DNA of 16,817 nucleotides. It comes from Desulfuromonadales bacterium. GTDB lineage: Bacteria > Desulfobacterota > Desulfuromonadia > Desulfuromonadales > BM103. Below, piece after piece: positions 1-6,655 of this stretch (within the stretch, counting starts at the first letter, position 1; each line of letters opens with the position of its first letter). Below the pieces are notes generated by a model, which did no database searches, had not been told where the DNA came from, and saw only the letters and a list, made by a program, of their open reading frames with translations. Location of the stretch: the NCBI GenBank assembly GCA_030630015.1, contig DAOVNV010000018.1, positions 1-16,817 on the forward strand, written 5' to 3'. A program made the translations under genes and the position numbers.

Positions 1-1314
1 CGCATCGAGCTCGGTGATCTCGGTGGTCGCCGTATCATTAAAAAAGTTGGCGGTGCCGTTGGAAACGCCTTCTCCGCTGAGATCGGCAACGATGGTTTCG
101 GTGCCTTCCACATCCGAGTCGTCCACGGCATCGACAGTGAAGCTGAAGGTGCCGCCGAAGTTATGGTCAAAGGTCAGGACGCCGCCGCTGTAGTCGACGC
201 TCGAGTCCAATGCCGCTGCTGCTGTGATGGCACTCGTAAAGGCCGGGCTGTAGTCCGACCCGTCCGTGGCCGCCACCCCGCTGCTGGTGTTCAGATCGAT
301 CGCCACCCAGGCGGTCTCACCGGTCGCCAGGGAGTCGCCGGTCATGGTGACGGTGAAGGTCGCAGTCTCTGCACCGTCCTCGCTGATGCTCGGGGTCGAG
401 TCGATGGCGAATTCGACTGCTGCATCCACGTCGGTGATGGTGACGTCTTCAGAGTCGGACGCGGTAGCGTTACCGTTGAGTGCTGTGGCATTGCTCAAGC
501 TGATCGTCAGGGTTTCCGGGGAATCGGTCAGATCGTCGTCCATGGCCTGAACACTGAAGTCCAGGTCAGTGCCGACAAACTCGTCGGTGTAGGTCAGGGT
601 GGTGCCGTCGAAGCTGACGCCGGTGGTGGCATCGGCTGCTGCCTGCAGGGCATCCTGCGCTGTCTGGTAGAAGTCGGCATCCTCGGTGTTGCCGCCAAAA
701 GTGACATCAACCGTGATGACATTTCCTAGTTCTACGACATCGCTCAGCGAGATAGTGAAGGTGTCGATCTCTTCGCCTTCTTCACTGATCGTGGTCTGAG
801 TGTCGGAAATGCCGATGGAGATTCCCGGCAAAGGCGTCTGCTCATCCTCGATCGGCGGCTCTGCCGCAGCGAGGTACGCATCCGGATCCTGAACACCGAG
901 CTTGTCAATGCCAGTCAGGGAAGCGCCCATATCGTCATTGTACTCACCGGCACCGCCGCTGTCGCCGCCAGCAGGTTCGCCGGCCGCTACTTCAATCGGT
1001 TGCCCGCTCAGGGCGAGTAACAGCACATCCCCGGGGACCACGCTGCCGTCAGCCATCAGGAAGATCGGGACGTTGCCCTGGCTGTCCGGTACGCCAAAAT
1101 CCTCAAAGACAAGAACTGCGCCGTTGGCGAATTCGACCTGCAGGTCGTCGCCGGACAGAATGACGGTCTGTTCCGTAACATCAAATAGAAGTTGCAGAAC
1201 CTGTCCTGCCTCAGCGACGATCGTCTTTGACTGACCCGCATCAGGCATCATTACGACAGCAATATTACCGGACGTCGCTTCGGATTGGGTGTTGGTAGTG
1301 TCTTCGTTGGCCAT
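1..1314 (-). CDS. Large LapA-like type I secreted adhesin, N-terminal part (runs off the left edge)
   Basis: Open frame of 438 codons from the ATG at 1314 to the window edge without a stop. A GGGGGA ribosome site lies 7 nt before the ATG. Residues about 20-108 match the second adhesin at 2581-4587: 58 of the first 112 residues are identical. This is the expected retention module that plugs the outer-membrane channel. A di-alanine VAAG at residues 109-112 is the likely LapG cleavage site. An acidic, Gly/Ala-rich linker follows to about residue 160, then Calx-beta/Ig-like adhesion repeats begin (for example ISEEGEE...TFTISLS and SISEDGAETATFTVTM). No signal peptide is seen, as expected for type I export. 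The composition is very acidic and poor in Cys. The C-terminal RTX and secretion signal must lie outside the window. PilZ is immediately upstream in the same operon. The family call is strong; total length is unknown. Confidence 0.88.
   Translation of the reverse strand, partial: MANEDTTNTQSEATSGNIAVVMMPDAGQSKTIVAEAGQVLQLLFDVTEQTVILSGDDLQVEFANGAVLVFEDFGVPDSQGNVPIFLMADGSVVPGDVLLLALSGQPIEVAAGEPAGGDSGGAGEYNDDMGASLTGIDKLGVQDPDAYLAAAEPPIEDEQTPLPGISIGISDTQTTISEEGEEIDTFTISLSDVVELGNVITVDVTFGGNTEDADFYQTAQDALQAAADATTGVSFDGTTLTYTDEFVGTDLDFSVQAMDDDLTDSPETLTISLSNATALNGNATASDSEDVTITDVDAAVEFAIDSTPSISEDGAETATFTVTMTGDSLATGETAWVAIDLNTSSGVAATDGSDYSPAFTSAITAAAALDSSVDYSGGVLTFDHNFGGTFSFTVDAVDDSDVEGTETIVADLSGEGVSNGTANFFNDTATTEITELDA
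979..990 (-). other. Predicted LapG cleavage site VAAG in the large adhesin
   Basis: The codons read Val-Ala-Ala-Gly at residues 109-112. Known LapG proteases cut between two alanines in a TAAG/PAAG-type motif at about residue 108 of LapA; that is family knowledge. The position matches exactly the TAAG at residues 109-112 of the second adhesin, and the flanking regions align. Val at the first position is a small departure from the usual Thr or Pro. Confidence 0.7.
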
Positions 1315-1361
1315 GGCTTTGTCCCCCTTTTGGGCTGTTTACAACCTTCGGTTATTTGTTG

Positions 1362-1703
1362 TTACTGTAAATTGTTGCTCCCAGGAACGACTCTTATGTT
1401 GTCTTCTCCGTACTGCTGGAGATAAGTAAAGTCTTCAATGCGGGCCGCAACCCCCATTTGATCCCCTTGCGGTTCAACGCGCAGGACGTGTGCCTGGCAG
1501 TCGAGGTGCATCGGGCGTCCGGGGATTGCATATTCAAGCTCTATGGTGAACTTGAGGGTCGTGCCCTCCGAAAAATTCTGATCGGTCACGAAATAGATTC
1601 CCGACAAGCTGACATCCCGGGTCACGCCGGAACCCTGTTCCAGGTGCACTGGAACTTCGATCTCGATCCTCTGTGTGGCTCTTTTCTCGGCAGTATTTTC
1701 CAC
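1362..1703 (-). CDS. Small single-domain PilZ protein (c-di-GMP receptor)
   Basis: 113-residue cytoplasmic protein made of a single PilZ domain. Both c-di-GMP signature motifs are visible: RxxxR at residues 8-12 (R-A-T-Q-R) and DxSxxG at 30-35 (D-V-S-L-S-G), followed by the beta-strands of the barrel (about 36-90). The start is GTG at 1703, with GAGGAG about 4 nt upstream; no ATG lies closer to the N-terminal motif. It ends 47 nt before the large adhesin and is probably its first operon partner. It could act as a c-di-GMP-responsive factor for adhesin export or expression, but the sequence does not show which. The second adhesin locus has the same flanking DNA but no pilZ. Confidence 0.88.
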   Translation of the reverse strand: MENTAEKRATQRIEIEVPVHLEQGSGVTRDVSLSGIYFVTDQNFSEGTTLKFTIELEYAIPGRPMHLDCQAHVLRVEPQGDQMGVAARIEDFTYLQQYGEDNIRVVPGSNNLQ

Positions 1704-1739
1704 GTGTCTCCTCTTTTTTGAATAGTTTAACGATTAAAA

Positions 1740-1850
1740 GGAGACTCGCAATCTAACCATGGGTTGATATCTGTATAACTTTCGGTATAGTTAATCGTGG
1801 AAAGTTGGAAAATACACTTGCTCTAAAGGTTTTTTGCGCTTTAAGGCCAT
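1740..1850. repeat. Duplicated intergenic element, copy A
   Basis: 111 bp that align without gaps to 4724-4834, with 90 of 111 positions identical by hand count. The first 10 bases plus the next six match perfectly, and the T-run near the right end is also kept. Copy A sits between the divergent pilZ-adhesin operon (left, minus) and the LuxR-type regulator (right, plus). It contains the regulator's candidate promoter and, on the minus strand, a TATACA -10-like hexamer (1772-1777) that is conserved in copy B. It looks like a shared adhesin promoter/leader duplicated with the adhesin gene. Confidence 0.85.
1764..1791 (+). promoter_or_regulatory. Sigma-70-like promoter of the LuxR-type regulator
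   Basis: TTGATA at 1764-1769 and TATAGT at 1786-1791 are separated by 16 bp; each has five of six consensus bases. It reads toward the regulator at 1857. In repeat copy B the equivalent hexamers are TAGAGA and CATATC, much weaker, and no regulator gene follows there. Not experimentally supported. Confidence 0.55.
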
Positions 1851-1856
1851 TTATTC

Positions 1857-2495
1857 ATGCCGATCTCTCTCGTTGCAGCTGATGCTCAACCGATCTTCCT
1901 GCTGGGTCTGACGCAGTTGTTTTCAGCCCAGTCGGGGATTGATCTTGCGGCCTACTGTGTGACGGCACGCAAGACGCGCGAGGCCCTCCATGAACACCAG
2001 CCAGATATCCTCTTGATAGATTTCAATCTGCCGGATTGCAAGGATATGGAGTTGATTCGTGAACTGCAACAAAAGGGCTTCCCCACGAAAGTCATTATCC
2101 TGACTGCAGCCTTGAGCGACGAACAGACCATCGAGGCCTTGCGGTTGGGAGTGCAGGGTGTGATCCTGAAAAATATGCCGATCCCACTGTTGTTGCAGTG
2201 CATTCGGAAAGTGGCTGTCGGTGGGCAATGGCTGGAGAAGAAATCGATCGGGCAGGCTTTTGAAATGATGCTGCGCCGGGAAGCGGGGGCACGCCGGGTG
2301 GCTACGATTTTGACCGAGCGGGAAACGGAGGTGATGTGCCTGGTGGCAGAAGGGTTGAGCAATCGCCAGATTGCCGAGAAACTGGTTCTTTCTCAAGGGA
2401 CAGTCAAAATTCACATCCACAATATTTATGGCAAGCTTGGTGTCAATAACCGGGTTGATCTCACCTTGTATGCGCAGAAGAAAGGTCTCGTTTGA
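1857..2495 (+). CDS. NarL/LuxR-family response regulator
   Basis: 212 residues. Receiver domain at about 3-120 with the phosphoacceptor D55 (LLIDFNLPD), T83 (ILTA) and K105 (GVILK). A LuxR/GerE helix-turn-helix spans about 152-208 (LTERETEV, GLSNRQIAEKL, GTVKIHIHNIYGKL). The acidic pair that normally reads DD near residue 9 is D9-A10, so the Mg-binding pocket is incomplete and phosphorylation may be weak or dispensable. No W-[FLM]-[TS]-R c-di-GMP motif of the VpsT type is seen. It is divergent from pilZ-adhesin with a shared 153-bp intergenic region, so it probably controls the adhesin operon; no histidine kinase adjoins it. The ribosome site is weak (AAGG about 10 nt upstream). Confidence 0.9.
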   Translation: MPISLVAADAQPIFLLGLTQLFSAQSGIDLAAYCVTARKTREALHEHQPDILLIDFNLPDCKDMELIRELQQKGFPTKVIILTAALSDEQTIEALRLGVQGVILKNMPIPLLLQCIRKVAVGGQWLEKKSIGQAFEMMLRREAGARRVATILTERETEVMCLVAEGLSNRQIAEKLVLSQGTVKIHIHNIYGKLGVNNRVDLTLYAQKKGLV

Positions 2496-2529
2496 ATCGG
2501 GGCAGTCGGTTTCCGGCAACAGGTAAATA

Positions 2530-2557
2530 AAAAGGCCACCCTTTTCCGGGTGGCCTT
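2530..2557. terminator. Rho-independent terminator, copy A (between convergent genes)
   Basis: A 10-bp perfect stem (AAGGCCACCC with GGGTGGCCTT) around a 6-nt loop. The T-run is best on the minus strand (CCTTTTTATTT), so it ends the second adhesin's transcript; the convergent regulator at 2495 may use it too. The stem and loop are identical to the element at 4891-4918, and the sequence beside both is related, so the terminator belongs to the duplicated segment. Confidence 0.85.
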
Positions 2558-2580
2558 ATGTCATTTGTGCTTCCAGAGAT

Positions 2581-4587
2581 TCAGGAAGCGAATGTATCGG
2601 GGCTGAACTCGACATTGATGGCATCAGAGCCACTCTGCAGGCTATACAGCGACAGCCCATCGTAGCTGTCGAATGTCCCCATGGTATTGATGCCATCGAT
2701 GGTGATGGAAGTGCCGGCATCCATGGTCAGAGTGACGTCCGGGTTGAGTGACGAATCCGCCTCGATGGTCACGGTTTCGGCAAAAGCCTGGATCTCGGCG
2801 GTACTCAAGAGATCATCACCATCGTCGAGAACCTCGTAGAAGCGCAGGGCGTCCTCCCCAAGATCGAAGTCCCTGATGGCGTCGGCGCCTTCGTCAACGA
2901 TGGCACTGAAGCCAAAGACATCTTCGTCTCCGCCGCCAAGCAGGATATCATCTCCATCGCCGCTGATCAGCAGATCGTTGCCCTGATCGCCGAAGAGGAT
3001 ATCGCCATTGTCGTTGGCGGCAAGCACATCGGCCCCGTCGGTACCGAGGGTGGCATTCACATAGATCACCAGGTCGGCGGTGTCACTGCCGCCGTTGCCG
3101 TCTTCAATGGTGTAGGTGAAGACGTCTTCCCCTTGTTCGAGACTGGACGTCTGGTAGGTGTAGCTTCCATCCTGGTGGATGGTCAGGGTGCCGAAATCAC
3201 CATCGATGGTCAGCCCCTCGGCATCAGCGGGAACCGGATTTCCGTCGACATCAATCACGGTCAGGGGGTCCTCCTCGGGATCGCTGTCGTTGTCCAGAAC
3301 GTTCAGGGTTCCGGTCAGAGTGGCCTCGGTCGGAATGCCGCCTGCCAGGCCCCATGGGTTCCCGAAACCGGTCGGGTAGCTGAGATCGTACTGGTCGATG
3401 ACGGTGAAATCCGTTTCGTTCGGCTGCAGAACGAGGACTTCCTTGAAGCTGACCATGTAGAGGGTGTCGTTCAACCCTTCGGCGATACCGTATTCTCCCG
3501 GACTCAGCTGGGTGTCACCCAGGTCGGTCACTGTCTCGGTTGCCGGGTCGATAGCCAACAGGTGGCCGTTTTGGGAGAGGGTGTAGAGCAGACCACCGAC
3601 CGTGACCAGGTCCGCGACGCCCTGAACGTTGCCCAGGTCAACCAGTTCGGTCGCGACAGGAGTCACACTATCCAGTCCACTAACTGTGTAGACCATGTCT
3701 CCCTGCACCACATACAGGGTGCCATCGTTGCCGAAGGAGAGGCCGTCGATCGGGCTGTTGTTGTCGAGGCCGTCGATAATACCCTCATAGCTGATCGTCT
3801 CCGTGGCCGGATCGATAATGACGATCTGCTGGGTTTTGACCCCCTGTTCCTTGCCGTGGGCAATCCCCCAGATCAGGCCGTCCGGGGCGAGGGTAATGTC
3901 GGACATGCCGATTTCGGTGTCGAACAGCTTGGTATAGCCGCCATCCTCACTGAGGTCGACCTGGAAGAAATCGCCGTTGGAGCGGTTGGAGAGGGCATAG
4001 GCGCCAATTTGAACGTTGGCGAACAGGGTGTCATCGTTGGCTACCGGGTCCTCATTTTCAACGACAGGAGGCTGATCCTCTTCCGGCAAAACCGCTTCCA
4101 GCAAAACCGGAATCTGCTCGTCTTCAATGGGCGGTTCTGCTGCAGCGAGATAGGCGTCAGGGTCCTGGCCATCAAGCTTGTCGATGCCGGCCAGGATGTC
4201 GCCCATGTCATCGTCGTATTCTCCTGCGCCGCCACTCTCCGCTCCGGCTTCACCGGCAGCTGTTTCGACAGGAGGCTCACTCAAGGCGACCAGTAGAACG
4301 TCTCCCGGGATCATGCTGCCGTCCGACATCAGGAACATTGGAGCGTCCCCCGGGGTGTCCATTCCGGCAAAATCCTCGAAGATGAGAACTGCTCCCCCGG
4401 TCAGATCGACCCGCAGATCATTGCCATCCAGAACGATAGTCTGGTCTGCAATGTCAAAGTCGAGTTGGAATATCTGGCCAGCTTCAGGAGTGTAGATTCG
4501 GATTTGCCCCGGATCGGGAATCACGACGTGAACAACGTGATCGGCAGATGCCTCAGACTGGGAATGAAGTGTTGTTTCGTCTTCCAT
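2581..4587 (-). CDS. Compact LapA-type adhesin with beta-propeller-like region and RTX repeats
   Basis: 668 residues from the ATG at 4587, which has a GGAGGAGG ribosome site 8 nt upstream; starting there aligns its N-terminus with the large adhesin. An upstream in-frame ATG at 4668 would add 27 residues without homology. Order of parts: retention module (about 20-108); LapG-type TAAG (109-112); acidic linker shared with the large adhesin (113-160); a first strand of a cadherin/VCBS-like repeat (ENEDPVANDDT, 178-187); about five propeller-like blades (about 190-418), two containing IDPATET; the rest of the cadherin-like domain (LTGTLNVLDNDSD, 424-512); RTX-type GDxGND/GDGDD repeats (about 514-556); and a type I secretion C-terminus (IRDFDLGEDAL and beyond). 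Very short for a LapA-family protein. Likely exported by LapBCE and released by LapG. The ligand or role is not known. Confidence 0.9.
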   Translation of the reverse strand: MEDETTLHSQSEASADHVVHVVIPDPGQIRIYTPEAGQIFQLDFDIADQTIVLDGNDLRVDLTGGAVLIFEDFAGMDTPGDAPMFLMSDGSMIPGDVLLVALSEPPVETAAGEAGAESGGAGEYDDDMGDILAGIDKLDGQDPDAYLAAAEPPIEDEQIPVLLEAVLPEEDQPPVVENEDPVANDDTLFANVQIGAYALSNRSNGDFFQVDLSEDGGYTKLFDTEIGMSDITLAPDGLIWGIAHGKEQGVKTQQIVIIDPATETISYEGIIDGLDNNSPIDGLSFGNDGTLYVVQGDMVYTVSGLDSVTPVATELVDLGNVQGVADLVTVGGLLYTLSQNGHLLAIDPATETVTDLGDTQLSPGEYGIAEGLNDTLYMVSFKEVLVLQPNETDFTVIDQYDLSYPTGFGNPWGLAGGIPTEATLTGTLNVLDNDSDPEEDPLTVIDVDGNPVPADAEGLTIDGDFGTLTIHQDGSYTYQTSSLEQGEDVFTYTIEDGNGGSDTADLVIYVNATLGTDGADVLAANDNGDILFGDQGNDLLISGDGDDILLGGGDEDVFGFSAIVDEGADAIRDFDLGEDALRFYEVLDDGDDLLSTAEIQAFAETVTIEADSSLNPDVTLTMDAGTSITIDGINTMGTFDSYDGLSLYSLQSGSDAINVEFSPDTFAS
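4252..4263 (-). other. Predicted LapG cleavage site TAAG in the compact adhesin
   Basis: The codons read Thr-Ala-Ala-Gly at residues 109-112, the canonical LapG target motif of LapA (family knowledge), at nearly the same distance from the N-terminus. Cutting between A110 and A111 would free the rest of the adhesin from its retention module. Confidence 0.78.
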
Positions 4588-4674
4588 GGCTTCGACCTCC
4601 TCCCCCCTCCGCTGCCTATCTCTGCTTACTTGCAGTTCAGGCAGGTTGTTGGTTTCAGAACGAGCCATTTTTCA

Positions 4675-4708
4675 GCGGAACTTTCCGCATGTTTACTCTT
4701 TAAGTAAA
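4675..4708. repeat. Two adjacent short inverted repeats in the adhesin leader
   Basis: GCGGAA-ct-TTCCGC (4675-4688) is followed three bases later by TTTACT-N5-AGTAAA (4692-4708). They lie between the putative minus-strand start region in repeat B and the adhesin ATG, so they could be operators or leader hairpins. There is no counterpart in the same place at locus A, where pilZ occupies the space. May be chance. Confidence 0.35.
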
Positions 4709-4723
4709 TTTTAACTTTTACTG

Positions 4724-4834
4724 GGAGACTCGCAATCTATCTATGGGTAGAGATCTGTATAGCTTTAGGCATATCTAGTCGTAAAAAGTTGGAAGATGCG
4801 CTTGCTGTAAAGGTTTTTTACGTATCAAAGCCAT
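4724..4834. repeat. Duplicated intergenic element, copy B
   Basis: Ungapped 111-bp partner of 1740-1850 (90 of 111 identical). It lies upstream of the compact adhesin in the same orientation that copy A has to pilZ and the large adhesin. The minus-strand TATACA (4756-4761) is kept, while the plus-strand promoter hexamers that serve the regulator in copy A are degraded, consistent with no regulator gene here. Confidence 0.85.
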
Positions 4835-4890
4835 CTTGAAAGTGATTGCGGTGTAGTCTGTTCTCTGGTTCCTGAAAACAGATGAAATGA

Positions 4891-4918
4891 AAAGGCCACC
4901 CTTTTCCGGGTGGCCTTT
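4891..4918 (-). terminator. Rho-independent terminator, copy B (after the channel gene)
   Basis: Same 10-bp stem and 6-nt loop as at 2530-2557. On the minus strand it is followed by a short T-rich tract and lies 46 nt after the stop codon of the TolC-like gene, whose transcript it should end. It also separates that gene from the adhesin promoter region. Confidence 0.82.
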
Positions 4919-4963
4919 GATGTGCTGAGATTTTGGGTCGGGTCATCAGACCCTGGTTTTTTA

Positions 4964-6331
4964 TCAGTCCTCCACGCCGACCATGTAGACAGCCTTGTCG
5001 ACCTGCAGGCTTTCCGTCAGTTGGCCGGCCAGGGCCAGCAGCCGTCCAACCGCAATGACTTCATTGGTTCTGGCTGTTACCATCAGGCCTGATGATTGAA
5101 AGAGTTCATTGCGGGCGTCAAGGACATCAAGCAGAGTGCGCTGCCCGACATCGAACTGCTTCATGTAAGAATCGAGAGTTTTCTGATTGTAGTTCACGGA
5201 GTCGCCATAAGAAACGACCTGTTTACGCGCCGATTCCAGCTCAGCCCAGGTTGCTCGGGTTTCTTCGACGACGATATCCCGCTGGTCATCACGATGGGAA
5301 GCCGCCTGCAGCTTGCGGGCTGACGCGGCCTTGCGGTCGGCGATGTCGGCGCCGCCGTTATACAGGTTCCAGCGCAGCCGCAACATGGCTTGGTTGTTGT
5401 GCTCATAGGTTTCTGAACTCTCAACCTGATCCTCATAAGAAGTACTCAGTTCAGCATGTACTTTAGGCAGGAAGCTGGACCTGCTCAGTTCGACCCGCTG
5501 ATCGGCTTCAACAACATTGGCGCTTAATGCCATGATCTTCGGGTTGTTGTCCAGGGTGGCGGTAATCGCTTCTTCCAGGCTCTGGGGGGGCATTTCTTTG
5601 GGGGTATTGTAGAATTCCAGGTCTCCCGCCAATTTGCCGACAAAACGCATATAGTTGGCTTCGGCAGTTTTCAGGCCGGCCTGGGTCTCGGCCAGGGAGG
5701 CGAAGGTGCGGGCCAGGCGAGCCTGAGTCTGGTCGACATCGGCAATACTTCCGGCCCCCCCTTCCTGACGCTCCTTGAGCATGTCGAGGATTTCCTGGTG
5801 GTCGTAGATGTTCCGCTTGGCAAGTCCGACCAGTTCTCTTTGTCGATAGACTTCGAGGTGGGCGATGATGGCATCCAGTGCGATCGCTTCGGCGTTGTCG
5901 AAGGTTCGGATGCCGGCCGAATCCAGCTTGGCTTTTTCAATACCGACGATGCTGGAGGTCTCTTTGCCGTCGTAGAGCAGTTGGGAAAGACGGAGCGAGG
6001 CTTCCAGTCGATCGTAGAAGTTGTGCTCGATATCGGCAGCGCGGGTGCCGACATCACTGTGGGATTCCGCACCATAGCCAAAGGTCAGGTCGACCTTGGG
6101 ATAATAGCCCCCTATGGCACGATCATGCTCGTGAATAATCGCTTGTTGGTTGTGTTGCAGGACTTGCAGGCGCGGGCTGTATTCCAGTGCGGTGATCACT
6201 GTGTCCGCTGGAGTGACCATGTTGCCCTGGGCTTGAGCCGGGACTTCGTAGGCCAGTACAAATACGGCAGTAAGCCCCATTATCAGGCCAATGGACAGCA
6301 GTTTCCACGGGCTTTTGATTTGTTCGGTCAT
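4964..6331 (-). CDS. lapE: TolC/LapE-type outer-membrane channel of the adhesin secretion system
   Basis: 455 residues from the ATG at 6331, chosen because GGGAGG lies 8 nt upstream (6340-6345); an upstream in-frame ATG at 6364 would add 11 residues with no ribosome site. A signal peptide (hydrophobic stretch near residues 11-29, cut after AQA) is followed by two repeated outer-membrane-efflux domains with long helices (about 40-240 and 250-440), as in TolC. Typical phrases include YYPKVDLTFGYG, RLSQLLYDGKE and RLRWNLYNGGADIADRK. It faces away from the lapBC operon across a 324-bp gap. In Lap systems this channel holds the adhesin's retention module at the cell surface. The TolC-family call is firm; the LapE role is from context. 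Confidence 0.92.
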   Translation of the reverse strand: MTEQIKSPWKLLSIGLIMGLTAVFVLAYEVPAQAQGNMVTPADTVITALEYSPRLQVLQHNQQAIIHEHDRAIGGYYPKVDLTFGYGAESHSDVGTRAADIEHNFYDRLEASLRLSQLLYDGKETSSIVGIEKAKLDSAGIRTFDNAEAIALDAIIAHLEVYRQRELVGLAKRNIYDHQEILDMLKERQEGGAGSIADVDQTQARLARTFASLAETQAGLKTAEANYMRFVGKLAGDLEFYNTPKEMPPQSLEEAITATLDNNPKIMALSANVVEADQRVELSRSSFLPKVHAELSTSYEDQVESSETYEHNNQAMLRLRWNLYNGGADIADRKAASARKLQAASHRDDQRDIVVEETRATWAELESARKQVVSYGDSVNYNQKTLDSYMKQFDVGQRTLLDVLDARNELFQSSGLMVTARTNEVIAVGRLLALAGQLTESLQVDKAVYMVGVED

Positions 6332-6424
6332 GACGAATGCCTCCCTGAACCTGATCGGTTCCAATGCGTTTGCAGTTGAATGTCCTTAAGGACTGGACAG
6401 ATAACGTTTCTTTAAGTGAATATA

Positions 6425-6452
6425 GGTATATCAAAGATTGAGCACTTTCCAA
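6425..6452 (-). promoter_or_regulatory. Candidate promoter of lapE
   Basis: On the minus strand TTGGAA (6452-6447) and TATACC (6430-6425) are 16 bp apart, each four of six consensus bases, about 95 nt before the lapE start. Weak but the best match on this side. Confidence 0.3.
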
Positions 6453-6532
6453 GTCATAAGGGGTAACTTTTATACGAGTTTCAAGGGAGGGGGCGTAAAT
6501 AATTTACCAGAGGTGTCACGCTGGGGAATTAA

Positions 6533-6541
6533 TGCTATACT
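6533..6541 (+). promoter_or_regulatory. Candidate extended -10 promoter of the lapB operon
   Basis: TGC followed by TATACT (6536-6541) makes an extended -10 element about 115 nt before lapB. The -35 region (around 6514) is poor, as is common for extended -10 promoters. It would give an untranslated leader of about 105 nt. Confidence 0.4.
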
Positions 6542-6655
6542 TAACTATGTGTAACTTCCTTGAATTATTAGTCTTCAATTTGCTTTGAAGGAGTTTGTTG
6601 CCGGGAGGGCCATGACTGGCTGTGACACTCTCCTGACAGCCATGTCAGCCGAATT

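Larger units (their letters stand above)
4588..4963. other. Intergenic region between compact adhesin and channel gene (376 bp)
   Basis: Contains, from the adhesin outward: the GGAGGAGG ribosome site (4596-4603), two adjacent inverted repeats (4675-4708), duplicated element copy B (4724-4834), a 56-bp stretch weakly related to the DNA beside terminator A, and terminator copy B. Compared with locus A, both the pilZ gene and the regulator gene are absent. I see no convincing gene. Confidence 0.7.
6332..6655. other. Divergent promoter region between lapE and lapB (324 bp)
   Basis: AT-rich in its middle, with candidate promoters toward both sides listed separately. Several ribosome-site-like runs lie near its right end (GAAGGAG 6587-6593, GGGAGGG 6603-6609), but none is placed for the lapB ATG. 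No gene was recognised. Shared control of channel and exporter would fit this layout. Confidence 0.5.

Noticed and set aside
163..729. Plus-strand open frame of 188 codons opposite the large adhesin
   Set aside because: Antisense shadow of the Calx-beta-like repeats; no ribosome site and no recognisable protein.
1740..1850. Sigma-54 promoter in the duplicated element
   Set aside because: No GG and GC pair with the required 10-bp spacing was found on either strand.
3133..4296. Long plus-strand open frame (387 codons) opposite the compact adhesin
   Set aside because: It is the antisense of a low-complexity, high-GC coding region; the minus-strand product has clear domains, a strong ribosome site and homology to the neighbouring adhesin.
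4588..4668. Earlier start (ATG 4668) for the compact adhesin
   Set aside because: The added 27 residues have no match in the paralogue, and the ATG at 4587 has a strong ribosome site and restores the same residue numbering of the cleavage site.
1740..4834. Insertion sequence or transposon as the source of the paired repeats
   Set aside because: The copies lack terminal inverted repeats, no transposase is present, and they are directly oriented with paired adhesin genes, which fits tandem duplication.
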